Assembly: GCA_947627455.1 (NCBI GenBank)
Contig: CANQWC010000014.1
Coordinates: 1 to 50,229 of the forward strand
Reading direction: 5' to 3'
From: an uncultured Clostridia bacterium
GTDB lineage: Bacteria > Bacillota > Clostridia > Oscillospirales > Ruminococcaceae
DNA: 50,229 nt
The position numbers were made by a program, and so were the translations under genes. Shown in pieces: positions 25,248-35,400 of this stretch. Position 1 is the first letter of the stretch, and every line of letters starts with the position of its first letter. The notes beneath the pieces were generated by a model. That model was given only the letters and a program-made list of their open reading frames with translations, searched no databases and had not been told where the DNA came from.

Positions 25248-28200
25248 GCTTATAATCAGCGCTTTCGGGCCTTATGCCGACAGGGCCGAAACCGTTGATT
25301 TTGATAAATTCAGCGGGCTGTTTCTCATTACGGGCGACACGGGCGCGGGTAAGACCACGATTTTCGATGCGATTTGCTTTGCGCTCTTCGGCGAGACCAG
25401 CGGAAGCTATCGCGACACAAAATATCTTCGGAGCGAATATGCCGACGACAGCGCCGAAAGCTTTGTCGACCTTTATTTTTCGCACCGCGGGAAGAATTAC
25501 AGAGTATACCGCTGCCCCCGGTTCGAGCGCCCGCTTAAAAGAGGCTCGGGCGTTAAAACCGAGCCCGAAAAGGCGGTTTTCTACCCCGACGGCGGCACGC
25601 CGATCGAGGGGGTCAAGGCGGTAAATTCGGCGGTGAAGGAGCTTTTGAAAATCGACCGCGAGCAGTTCGGGCAGATCGCGATGATAGCGCAAGGGGAATT
25701 TCGCGAGCTTTTGAACGCAAAGACCGACAAGCGCACCGAGATACTTCGGACGGTTTTCATGACCGACGGCTACAAGGCGGTCGAGTACAGGCTCAAGGAC
25801 AGGCTCGACGCCGCCTTTAGAAGCAGGCAGGAGGCCGAAAACAGCGTAATTCAGTATTTTTCCGATGTCATCGCCCCGCCCGCACTTTCGGCTCAGCTTT
25901 CCGAGATGAGAAATAACGCGGCGGCCTCGGCGAGCGCGTGGAACTGCGCGGAGATGCTTGAAATAATCGCGAAGATTATTTCCGAGGACGGCGAGCAAGA
26001 AAAGGAGCTTGAAAAAAAGCTCGGCGACGCGGAAAAAGCCCTCGACAGGGCGGTTCGCGAGCTTGCGACCGCTGAGGAGAGCAACAAGGATATTTTACGG
26101 CTCAAAGAGCTTTCGGAGGAGCGCGAGAGGCTTGAAGCGCAGAAGAGCGGCTTCGAGGCGCTTGAAAAGCGTGTCGCGAGGGAAAAGCTTGCGACCCGAA
26201 CGGTCAGCCCGATTTATTCGGCGCTGCGCTCAAAGGCCGACGAGCACAAGCGGCTCGCCGAACAGATCATCGCGAAAAAAGAGGAATTCGGGCGCTCCGA
26301 GGGGCGCGCAAAGGCGGCTTCGGAGGCGCTCAGGGGCGCTCTTGAACGCGAGGGCGAGGCTGAAAAGCTTCGTCAGGCGGCAGCGGCGGCCGAGCGCGAC
26401 AGGGAAAAATACGCCCTGCGCGACAAGCTTTCGGGCGAGATTCCCGAAATCAGGGGGCGGCTTGAAAAGCTCAGAGAGATGGAAAAAAGGCTCGCGGAGA
26501 CGGAAAAAGAGCTTCGCGAGAGGATCTCGGGGCTGTCGGCAAAGGCCGAAAAGCTCAAAGACTCGCCTATTTCCCTCGAACGCGAGAGCGGGGTTCTTTC
26601 AAAGGCCGAGGCGCTTAAATCCGCCGTCGACGGCATTTTCGCGCGGGAGCTCCCCGAGCTTGAAAAAATGAATAACGAGCTTAAAAAAGCTCAGGAGAAA
26701 TACAAGCTTGCCCGTGAGGGCTTTGAAAAGGCTCAGGAGGTTAAGCTTCGCGCGGAAAAGGCGCTTGAAAGCTGCCGCGCGGGAATTCTGGCCGCCGAGC
26801 TTTCGGAGGGTGCGCCCTGCCCCGTCTGCGGGTCGCTCGAGCACCCGTCGCCCGCAAAGCTGCCGAGCGAGAGCGTCAGCGAGGAGGAATTCAAGCTTTG
26901 CGCCCAAAAAGAGGAGACCGCTCGCTCGCAAAAGGACGACGCCCTCAAAATCGCGGAGAGCCTGCGGGCGGCGTCGGAGCAGCTTGAAAAACAGCTTTCG
27001 CAGAGGATAGCGGCCTGCCTCAGCGACGGGCTTTACGGCAAAACCGCCGAGGGCGGGCTTGAAAAGCTTCGCGCGGCGCTCGCGGAGGAGCGGGAGTTTC
27101 TTCGTGAATTCATCGCGAAGACGAACGCGAAAATCGCGGGGCTGAAAGGTCTTTGCGATGAGCTTGAAAGCGCACAAAAGCTGCTTGAATCGGCAAGGGG
27201 CGCCGAGACGGAAAAGCTTGAAGAATATAAAAAGCGGCAGGCCGATGCCCTGCACCGCGCCGAGAAGAGCCTCGCGGAAAAAGAGGCGCTTATGCAGCAG
27301 CTCAGCGGGCTTGAATATAAGAGCCTCGAACGGGCCGAATCGGCGGCAAAGGAGGCCAAAACCCGCGCCGATGAGATCACCGCGGCGATAGAAAAAGCTC
27401 GGGCTGAGAAGGAATCGGCGGAAAAAACCGCCGAGGGCTTAAGGGCGGCCATTGAGACGCTCGGGGCTTCGCTTGAAAAGCTTTCGGCCGAAAAGGAGAG
27501 CCTCGGAAGAGAGTTTTCGGCGGCTCTTTCGGCGAACGGTTTTTCGGGCGAGGAGGAGTTCGCGGCATATGCCGTCGGCGAGGAGAGCATCGCCCAAAGC
27601 GAAAAGAAAATCAACGAGTATGCATCGGCAGTTAAGGCCAACGCGGCAGGGCTTGAAAGGGCACGCGCCGACGCCGAGGGCAAGGTGCTTTGCGACCTTG
27701 AACAGCTCAGCGCCGACCGCGACGCGAAAAAACAGGCCGCAGATACCCTCAGAGAAACGAAAAACGCCGTCATGATAAGGCTTTCGGCGAACCGCAGGAT
27801 CTCGGAAAATATCTCGGCGCTGAAAGAACCTCTCGAGAAATACCGTCACGAAAACGCAGTTGCAAGGCGGCTTTACGAGCTTGTCAGGGGGACGTCGCGA
27901 AACGGAAAGATCACGCTGGAGCAGTATGTTCAGGCGGCGGGGTTCGACGGGATCATCGCGGCCGCGAACAGAAGGCTTCTGCCGATGAGCGACGGGCGGT
28001 TCGAGCTCTATCGCAGGGAAAACGCGATCGGAAAGCAGAGCAGCACCTTTTTGGACCTCGACGTCCTCGACAACTTCACGGGAAAGCGCAGGCCGGTCGG
28101 CACGCTTTCGGGCGGCGAGAGCTTCAAGGCCTCGCTGAGCCTTGCCCTCGGCCTCTCAGACACCGTTTCGTCGCGGCTCGGCGGCGTTCAGATGGAAGCC

Positions 28201-28398
28201 CTTTTTGTCGATGAGGGCTTCGGTACCCTCGACAGCGCCTCCGTCGCAAGCGCGATGGAGATCCTCATGAGCCTCTCGGGAAGCGGCAAGCTCGTCGGCA
28301 TCATCAGCCACCGCGAGGAGCTCAAGGACAGTATCCCGCAGAAGGTGGTCGTTTTGAAGACGCGGAACGGAAGCAGGATAGAGGTGGAGGGGGAGTGA
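25225..28398 (+). CDS. sbcC: Exonuclease SbcCD subunit C (SMC-like ATPase)
   Basis: A 1057-residue Rad50-like ATPase. Walker A is GDTGAGKTTIFDA near residue 38. Two long coiled-coil arms, very rich in Ala, Glu, Lys and Leu, flank the zinc hook CPVC (C532 and C535). The C-terminal half-ATPase has TLSGGESFKASLSLALG and the Walker B ALFVDEGFGTLD. GTG 25225 has GGAG six bases upstream; TTG 25234 is an alternative. The low-complexity coiled coil produces long false open frames on both strands. It is the last gene of the run that begins with the hybrid kinase. Confidence 0.95.
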   Translation: MFRLRPTKLIISAFGPYADRAETVDFDKFSGLFLITGDTGAGKTTIFDAICFALFGETSGSYRDTKYLRSEYADDSAESFVDLYFSHRGKNYRVYRCPRFERPLKRGSGVKTEPEKAVFYPDGGTPIEGVKAVNSAVKELLKIDREQFGQIAMIAQGEFRELLNAKTDKRTEILRTVFMTDGYKAVEYRLKDRLDAAFRSRQEAENSVIQYFSDVIAPPALSAQLSEMRNNAAASASAWNCAEMLEIIAKIISEDGEQEKELEKKLGDAEKALDRAVRELATAEESNKDILRLKELSEERERLEAQKSGFEALEKRVAREKLATRTVSPIYSALRSKADEHKRLAEQIIAKKEEFGRSEGRAKAASEALRGALEREGEAEKLRQAAAAAERDREKYALRDKLSGEIPEIRGRLEKLREMEKRLAETEKELRERISGLSAKAEKLKDSPISLERESGVLSKAEALKSAVDGIFARELPELEKMNNELKKAQEKYKLAREGFEKAQEVKLRAEKALESCRAGILAAELSEGAPCPVCGSLEHPSPAKLPSESVSEEEFKLCAQKEETARSQKDDALKIAESLRAASEQLEKQLSQRIAACLSDGLYGKTAEGGLEKLRAALAEEREFLREFIAKTNAKIAGLKGLCDELESAQKLLESARGAETEKLEEYKKRQADALHRAEKSLAEKEALMQQLSGLEYKSLERAESAAKEAKTRADEITAAIEKARAEKESAEKTAEGLRAAIETLGASLEKLSAEKESLGREFSAALSANGFSGEEEFAAYAVGEESIAQSEKKINEYASAVKANAAGLERARADAEGKVLCDLEQLSADRDAKKQAADTLRETKNAVMIRLSANRRISENISALKEPLEKYRHENAVARRLYELVRGTSRNGKITLEQYVQAAGFDGIIAAANRRLLPMSDGRFELYRRENAIGKQSSTFLDLDVLDNFTGKRRPVGTLSGGESFKASLSLALGLSDTVSSRLGGVQMEALFVDEGFGTLDSASVASAMEILMSLSGSGKLVGIISHREELKDSIPQKVVVLKTRNGSRIEVEGE

Positions 28399-28422
28399 GC
28401 CTCAAATACCGAATCCCAAAAT

Positions 28423-28468
28423 CCGAGAATTATCTCAAAGCAGCATTTTCTCCCGAGAATTTCTCAAA
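28423..28468. promoter_or_regulatory. Pair of GAGAAT palindromes after sbcC
   Basis: CCGAGAATTATCTCAAA (28423-28439) and CCGAGAATTTCTCAAA (28453-28468) are near-identical. Each contains an inverted repeat (GAGA-N4-TCTC and GAGAA-T-TTCTC) and they are 30 bp apart, about three helical turns. They could be protein-binding sites for the next gene or 3' hairpins of sbcC. No T-rich tail suggests a terminator. Confidence 0.4.
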
Positions 28469-28530
28469 AACCGTCAAAAGCAGTTAATTACTTAACCGAT
28501 ATTTTAAAATTCATTTGCGCACAGCTGAAA

Positions 28531-28569
28531 TGTGATGCAATTGTCACAATGTGTGATATAATTGTCACA
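28531..28569 (+). promoter_or_regulatory. Tandem 18-bp operators with an extended -10 promoter
   Basis: TGTGATGCAATTGTCACA (28531-28548) and TGTGATATAATTGTCACA (28552-28569) share TGTGA-N8-TCACA symmetry, with centres 21 bp apart, two helical turns. The second contains the extended -10 TGATATAAT (TATAAT at 28557-28562). No good -35 is present. Transcription would start near 28569. Repression by a dimer bound across the -10 is likely. The N8 gap differs from Crp/Fnr and Rex sites (N6). Confidence 0.6.
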
Positions 28570-28594
28570 CTCTGAAAAGAAAGGTAAAAATGCC

Positions 28595-29086
28595 ATGAAA
28601 CCACGCATTATCACGCTTTATACCGATTCCGACAAGGAAAAGCTCCGAAAAAAGATAAAGCACTGGTCGCTCGGGCTTGCGATTTTCGCCGCGATTTCTC
28701 TCGCAATCTGCATAGTCTCAGCGGCCTTCGTGACGACCGCCAATGCCGCTAAAAACGAGCGTTTAGCTGTTTTAACAAGTATAATATCAGGCTGGATAAT
28801 TATTTATTGTGTTATCTATGTCGTCGGCGGCGCGCGAAAAGAACTTTCACACGCTAAAACGCTCTCAGATGGCGATTTAGCGCGGTTTGCGGGCATTTTT
28901 ACCCTGACCGATGAGCGCATGACTATTCGTAACAGCGTTAATGTTTTGGGCTGCGAAATACTGTCAGAAGATGGAAAACAACATTTCTGGGTGGCTGAGA
29001 GCAGAGCGCCAAAGCTCGCAAAATCGCGGGTTTGCGCGGTTTATGCCGCTCACGGCTATGTCGCGGCGTTTGAGGCGGAAGAATGA
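28595..29086 (+). CDS. Hypothetical membrane protein, two predicted helices
   Basis: A 163-residue protein of unknown family. A charged N-terminus (TDSDKEKLRKKIKHW) precedes two hydrophobic helices at about residues 25-50 and 60-82. A cytoplasmic C-terminal domain of about 80 residues follows, with strands such as TLTDERMTIR and KQHFWVAES. ATG 28595 was chosen because the promoter and operator pair end at 28569, which rules out TTG 28562; AAAGG lies ten bases upstream. The end overlaps the next gene by four bases (ATGA). The two genes form a small regulated unit. Codon use is somewhat AT-richer than in the flanking genes. Confidence 0.65.
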   Translation: MKPRIITLYTDSDKEKLRKKIKHWSLGLAIFAAISLAICIVSAAFVTTANAAKNERLAVLTSIISGWIIIYCVIYVVGGARKELSHAKTLSDGDLARFAGIFTLTDERMTIRNSVNVLGCEILSEDGKQHFWVAESRAPKLAKSRVCAVYAAHGYVAAFEAEE

Positions 29087-29571
29087 GGCTTTTAAAGAAT
29101 ATATTTAACAAACTTTATCTTTTTATCATATGGGCGTTAATTACTTCCATTTTCTGGGGCTGGATATTCACCTTCGCCAACGATGCCCCTACAGCCCGTA
29201 AAATCGCGGTTTACTGCCAAGTGCCGATGGTTCGCGACACCGAGCTTGCGGTAAAACTTGAAGAAAATCTGCCCGAGGGAATCGAGAAAATAAAAGTTCA
29301 TAGCTTTAACTATGTCATGTTCGACGTCGAGTCGATCGAGAACGGCGACATCTTCATTCTCCCCGAGTCGCTGATAGGCGAATACAGCGAGCTTTTGCTC
29401 GACCCCGAGGGCGGCGAAAAGGTTCGCGACAAGGCCGCCAAAACGGCCTCGGCAGCCGATTTTATAACATATGATGATGAGAATTATTACCTGTTTTTGG
29501 GGGCGAAATCGGCCCATCTTGAGGACGGCGCGGCACGAGCGGTGGCCGATGTGATTATATCGCTTAATTAA
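29083..29571 (+). CDS. Hypothetical protein with an N-terminal membrane anchor
   Basis: A 162-residue protein of unknown family. One hydrophobic helix (about residues 9-31, rich in Trp and Phe) is followed by an outside domain of about 130 residues with KIAVYCQVPMV, HSFNYVMFDV and NGDIFILPESL. That alternating strand/helix pattern, with loops rich in Glu and Asp, could be a small alpha/beta domain. It overlaps the upstream gene by four bases and is probably made together with it. No cysteine, metal or enzyme motif is seen. Confidence 0.6.
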   Translation: MRLLKNIFNKLYLFIIWALITSIFWGWIFTFANDAPTARKIAVYCQVPMVRDTELAVKLEENLPEGIEKIKVHSFNYVMFDVESIENGDIFILPESLIGEYSELLLDPEGGEKVRDKAAKTASAADFITYDDENYYLFLGAKSAHLEDGAARAVADVIISLN

Positions 29572-29753
29572 ATGTGCCGAAATATTATTGCGTGAAATAT
29601 TTTTTGCTGATGGCTGAAAAACCATTTGATTGGCGGGTTTACGGCACATCACGAGGAAAAATATAACCCTCTGCTGACGCGAAATTGTGGCTGCGAGGGG
29701 CGAAGAATTATTAAGCTGCTAAGCCGAAAGGCTCGAAAAAAGGAGGAATTTGA
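29572..29753 (+). promoter_or_regulatory. Leader region of the GH53 gene with inverted repeats
   Basis: ATGTGCCG (29572-29579) and CGGCACAT (29642-29649) are perfect inverted arms 62 bp apart. Further on, CCCTC (29667-29671) can pair with GAGGG (29695-29699) and AGCCGAAAGGCT forms a small hairpin near 29724-29735, before AGGAGG at about 29743. A weak TTTACG-18-TATAAC promoter can be drawn (29639-29668). No known riboswitch was recognised. Confidence 0.35.
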
Positions 29754-31751
<1,998 letters not shown>

Positions 31752-31755
31752 AGCA

Positions 31756-31879
31756 AGATGTGGCCTAAACGGCCACATCAAGAAAATAGAAATTAGAAGT
31801 CAGAGGTCAGAATTTCAAGGTGTCGCCTACGGCGGCGGTTTTAAATGCCGAGGATAATGTTTGCGAAATGGACACTCCC
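31756..31879 (+). repeat. Dispersed intergenic repeat, copy C
   Basis: A 124-bp copy starting four bases after the GH53 stop. Features: ATGTGGCCTAAACGGCCACAT first hairpin without its last base, AAGAAAATAGAAATTAG, TTTCAAGGTGTCGCCTACGG, then GATAATGTTTGCGAAATG and CACTCCC. The second hairpin carries a substitution (GGCGGCGG) that weakens it compared with copies A and B. Confidence 0.85.
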
Positions 31880-32011
31880 GGTGAAGCATCGGGAAGATTC
31901 GGCAAAATAGCGATTTAATAAATGAAAATGTTGAAGCGGCGTTGTGCAAATCGCGCAAAAAAACCGTTAAAAATTTATTGAAAATACTTCAGACTTTTTT
32001 GACCGATTTTC
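31880..32011 (+). promoter_or_regulatory. Upstream region of the maltodextrin operon with a LacI-like half-palindrome
   Basis: There is no gene here. TTGTGCAAATCGCGCAA (31942-31958) is a near-perfect inverted repeat with TTGYGC/GCGCAA arms, 53 bp before the -35. Its look and position fit a LacI-family or similar sugar-responsive site. No regulator gene of that type is in the window, so this is tentative. Confidence 0.35.
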
Positions 32012-32040
32012 TTGAAATTGTTAAAATTCCATGATATAAT
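32012..32040 (+). promoter_or_regulatory. Sigma-A promoter of the maltodextrin operon
   Basis: TTGAAA (32012-32017), a 17-bp spacer and TATAAT (32035-32040), the same hexamers and spacing as the promoter at 4715. The leader is about 85 nt and contains the hairpin CGGTTCCG-ataag-CGGAATACCG (32077-32099, one bulge) 33 bases before the start codon. Confidence 0.8.
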
Positions 32041-32132
32041 AAAAATTGGTAACAGTTAATACGGCTAATGCCGAGTCGGTTCCGATAAGCGGAATACCGA
32101 GCTGATGCCGACTAAAATCAGGAGGAACAAAT

Positions 32133-33656
32133 ATGAAAAAACTTTTAGCAATCATTTTGGCCCTCGCCATGATGCTTACTCTCGCGGCCTGCGGTGACGA
32201 CGCAAACGCGGGGGGGGGTTCTGATGGCGCGGACGACGCGGGAGCGGATCTCGCGGGGACTTATGACGTTGTAATCTGGGCGCCTGAAGCGGCCGTCGAC
32301 CTCACTAAGTCGCAGGTGGCCGACTTCAACAGCTCGAATGAATACGGCATCACCATCAACGCTACTGTCGAGCCTGTTTCTGAGGCCGACGCAGCAACCA
32401 ACATGATCACCGACGTTCAGGCGGGCGGCGACCTGTTCTTCTTCGCTCAGGACCAGCTCAGCCGTATGATTCAGGCGGGCGCGGTTTCCAAGCTCGGAAG
32501 CGCAGCCGCGACCTATGCCAAGGAAAACAACAACGCCGCTTCGATTCTTGCGGCGCAGTCGGGTAACGACCTTTACGCTTATCCTCTTACCGCCGACAAC
32601 GGCTACTTCATGTACTATGACAAGAGCGTTGTTCCCGATTCCGACGTTGACAGCCTTGAGGCCATCATCGCGGACTGCGAGGCGGCAGGCAAGAACATTT
32701 CTTATGAGCTTGAGAACGCTTGGTATTCGGCGGGCTTCTTCTTCGGAGTAGGCTGCCACTCTGACTGGGTTACCGACAACGACGGCAACTTCATCTCCAT
32801 CGACGACGACTTCAACTCGGACAAGGGCCTTATCGCCGCCAAGGGTATTCAGAAGGTCGTCACCTCGAAGAGCTATGTAAACTCCTCCACTGCTGACTTC
32901 GCCAGCGGCTCGGCGGTTGTTGTTACGGGTACTTGGAACTATGCCACCATCAAGGATCAGCTCGGCGACAACTTCGGCGTTACCGATCTTCCTTCGTTTG
33001 AGGTCGACGGACAGAGCTATCACATCGGCTCTTACAGCGGCTGCAAACTTCTCGGCGTAAAGCCTCAGACCGACGCCACCAAGGGCGCCGCCATCGCAAG
33101 GCTTGCTCAGTATCTCACCGGCAAGGACTGCCAGCTTGCAAGATTCACCTCATTCGGTTGGGGTCCCTCCAACAAGGACGCTCTTGCCGATCCCGCTGTT
33201 GTTGCCGATCCTACCCTCGCGGCTTTGAACGAGCAGGGCAACTATGCCGTTCCTCAGCCGAACATTCACGGCTCTTGGTGGGATATCGCAAAGGTAATCA
33301 CCACCGATATCAAGGATTCGGACGGCTCGGACGACGCCCTCAAGGCTGCCCTCGCAAAGTATGAGGAGAGCATTCAGGCGGTATTCACCATGTCGGACGA
33401 CGTTAAGAACGCCTTCACCGTTATCGGCTCGATCAACGGCGACGGCTGGACGCTTGACCTTCCCATGACCGCGGACGGCGATGTCTGGACTTCTAACGAA
33501 GCCTACACCATGGACGCGGGCGTTGAGTTCAAGTGCCGTCAGGGCAAGAGCTGGGACGTTGCTTATCCTGCTGACAACTTTGTTGTCGACACCGCGGGCA
33601 CCTATTATATTCAGCTCAATGCGGCAACGGGCGAGGTAAGCCTTATTCCCGCTTGA
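32133..33656 (+). CDS. Maltodextrin-type binding lipoprotein with a C-terminal SusE/F-like module
   Basis: A 507-residue lipoprotein; lipobox TLAACG at about residues 16-21, followed by a Gly/Ala/Asp linker. Residues about 45-425 form the binding-protein fold (YDVVIWAPEAAVDLTK, YPLTADNGYFMYYDK, GTWNYATIKDQLG). The last 80 residues (about 428-507), with DGWTLDLPMTADGDVW, EFKCRQGKSWDVAY and AGTYYIQLNAATGEVSLI, resemble the repeated starch-binding domains of SusE/SusF. An ordinary maltose-binding protein would end near 420. The codons are U-ending more often than in the neighbours, as in highly expressed genes. It is first in the transporter operon and followed by an internal terminator. Confidence 0.9.
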   Translation: MKKLLAIILALAMMLTLAACGDDANAGGGSDGADDAGADLAGTYDVVIWAPEAAVDLTKSQVADFNSSNEYGITINATVEPVSEADAATNMITDVQAGGDLFFFAQDQLSRMIQAGAVSKLGSAAATYAKENNNAASILAAQSGNDLYAYPLTADNGYFMYYDKSVVPDSDVDSLEAIIADCEAAGKNISYELENAWYSAGFFFGVGCHSDWVTDNDGNFISIDDDFNSDKGLIAAKGIQKVVTSKSYVNSSTADFASGSAVVVTGTWNYATIKDQLGDNFGVTDLPSFEVDGQSYHIGSYSGCKLLGVKPQTDATKGAAIARLAQYLTGKDCQLARFTSFGWGPSNKDALADPAVVADPTLAALNEQGNYAVPQPNIHGSWWDIAKVITTDIKDSDGSDDALKAALAKYEESIQAVFTMSDDVKNAFTVIGSINGDGWTLDLPMTADGDVWTSNEAYTMDAGVEFKCRQGKSWDVAYPADNFVVDTAGTYYIQLNAATGEVSLIPA

Positions 33657-33720
33657 TAAATCGCAACCAAAGCGGTAAAAAAATCCATAGCTTTGGCATT
33701 GCCTGACATAATCAATTACA

Positions 33721-33752
33721 GTCGGGGTCTGCAAAACGGCCCCGACATTTTT
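33721..33752 (+). terminator. Internal terminator/attenuator after the binding-protein gene
   Basis: GTCGGGG (33721-33727), a 12-nt loop, CCCCGAC (33740-33746), then ATTTTT. It lies between the binding-protein gene and the permeases. Partial read-through would give more binding protein than permease, as in other importer operons. Confidence 0.75.
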
Positions 33753-33768
33753 ATTAAGGGGTGATCCT

Positions 33769-35400
33769 ATGAAACGGCAAAACGGCACCGACCCCGCGAA
33801 ATCTTCGGTGCAAAGAAAGCATAAGAGCCCGAAAAGGTTCTTCGCTGAGATCGGAATGCTTTTAAAAGAGTATACCGATCAGGGATACCTGAGGCTCTCA
33901 AAGCTTCAGAAATTCTTCTATAAGATACTCGCGTTCTTCAGCAAAATTCCCGCCGCGATAGTCGGGTTCTTCAAAAACATCGGCAGATACATAAAGAACG
34001 GCGCTGTCTCGCTCGTGAACGAGTTCAAGGACATCGGCAGGACGTTCGCTCAGGGAGATTGGAAGACAAAAACTTCTTTCTTCGTGATGGGATTCGGAAA
34101 CATCGCGAGAGGGCAGGTGCTCAGAGGGCTTCTGTTCCTCTTATTTGAGATAGTTTTTATTGTTTATATGATTACCGCGGGCGGCTATTGGCTCTCGATG
34201 CTGCCGTCGCTCGGCAAACAGGGCCCGACTCAGGCATATAACGAGATTCTCGACACCTATACCACCACTTATAACGACAACTCGTTCAAGATTTTGCTCT
34301 ACGGCGTTCTGACGATTTTCTTCATCGTCGCGTTTATTTACACATGGCGGCTGAACGTCAAGCAGAATAAGCTTGCCGAGCAGTTCCTCAAGAGCGGAAA
34401 GAAGCTTTCGAGCGACAAGGACGACCTCAGATCGATGGTCGACGAAAACTTCTATAAAACGCTTCTGGCCCTGCCGCTGACGGGTATTCTTGTCTTTACG
34501 GTAATGCCCATCGTGTTCATGATCCTTGTCGCGTTCACGAATTATGACGGCGCGCACAACGGATTCTCGAACAACCTGTTCACTTGGGTGGGGCTTGACA
34601 ACTTCAATACCCTGCTTTCGTGGCAGAGCGCGGGCGGCGGGCAGTCGTATTCCGCGACGTTCGGAGAGATCCTCGCTTGGACGCTTATTTGGGCGTTTCT
34701 GGCGACGTTCACAAACTATTTCCTCGGAATGTTCGTCGCGATGATGATAAACAAGAAGGGGATCCGCCTCAAGAAGATGTGGAGAACCATTCTTGTCATG
34801 ACCGTCGCTATTCCGCAGTTCATCTCGCTGCTCTATGTCTCGAAGATGTTCGCGAGAAACGGACTTATAAACCTCACGCTTAAAGACACGCTGCACTGGA
34901 TCTCGCAGCCGCTGCCCTTCTGGGAGGACCCGACATGGGCGAGGGTGTCGGTAATTCTTATCAACGTCTGGATAGGAATACCTTACCTTATGCTCATCAC
35001 GACGGGCATACTTATGAATATTCCCGCCGACCTCTATGAATCGGCGAGAATCGACGGCGCAAACGCCTGGCAGCAGTATACAAAGATCACCCTGCCTTAT
35101 ATGCTGTTCATCACGGGGCCCTATCTGCTCACAAGCTTTACGGGCAATATGAACAACTTCAACGTTATTTACCTTCTGACGGGAGGTGCGCCGACAAACT
35201 CGGCGGCATCGGGCGCTGCGGGCTCGGTGGGTTATACGGACCTTTTGATCACTTGGCTGTTCAAGATAACGACGGGCGCGGAATCGCAGTATTATCTTGC
35301 TTCGGTCGTAGGTATCATGGTGTTCGTGGTGGTGGCGCTTATATCGCTTGTCGTTTATAACGTGCTGCCCTCAATAAAGAATGAGGAGGACTTCCAGTGA
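33769..35400 (+). CDS. MalF-like sugar ABC permease
   Basis: A 543-residue permease with about eight membrane helices. The first 105 residues are a charged cytoplasmic extension followed by a hydrophobic segment, longer than in most Gram-positive MalF proteins. The conserved EAA loop is ESARIDGANAWQQYTKITLPYM (about 423-444, shown by its core ARIDGANAWQQ). AAGGGGTG lies just upstream of the ATG. The second permease overlaps its stop. The pair would form the channel for maltodextrins with the ATPase at 36290. Confidence 0.9.
   Translation: MKRQNGTDPAKSSVQRKHKSPKRFFAEIGMLLKEYTDQGYLRLSKLQKFFYKILAFFSKIPAAIVGFFKNIGRYIKNGAVSLVNEFKDIGRTFAQGDWKTKTSFFVMGFGNIARGQVLRGLLFLLFEIVFIVYMITAGGYWLSMLPSLGKQGPTQAYNEILDTYTTTYNDNSFKILLYGVLTIFFIVAFIYTWRLNVKQNKLAEQFLKSGKKLSSDKDDLRSMVDENFYKTLLALPLTGILVFTVMPIVFMILVAFTNYDGAHNGFSNNLFTWVGLDNFNTLLSWQSAGGGQSYSATFGEILAWTLIWAFLATFTNYFLGMFVAMMINKKGIRLKKMWRTILVMTVAIPQFISLLYVSKMFARNGLINLTLKDTLHWISQPLPFWEDPTWARVSVILINVWIGIPYLMLITTGILMNIPADLYESARIDGANAWQQYTKITLPYMLFITGPYLLTSFTGNMNNFNVIYLLTGGAPTNSAASGAAGSVGYTDLLITWLFKITTGAESQYYLASVVGIMVFVVVALISLVVYNVLPSIKNEEDFQ

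Noticed and set aside
26599-27773. Long antisense and alternate frames within sbcC
   Set aside because: They mirror the low-complexity Ala/Glu/Lys coiled coil; products are Ser/Ala- or Arg-rich without domains.
28531-28569. Crp/Fnr or Rex binding sites
   Set aside because: The half-sites TGTGA/TCACA fit, but the gap is eight bases instead of six in both copies.
29650-29753. Riboswitch upstream of the GH53 gene
   Set aside because: Small hairpins are present, but no conserved core of a riboswitch class I know could be matched.
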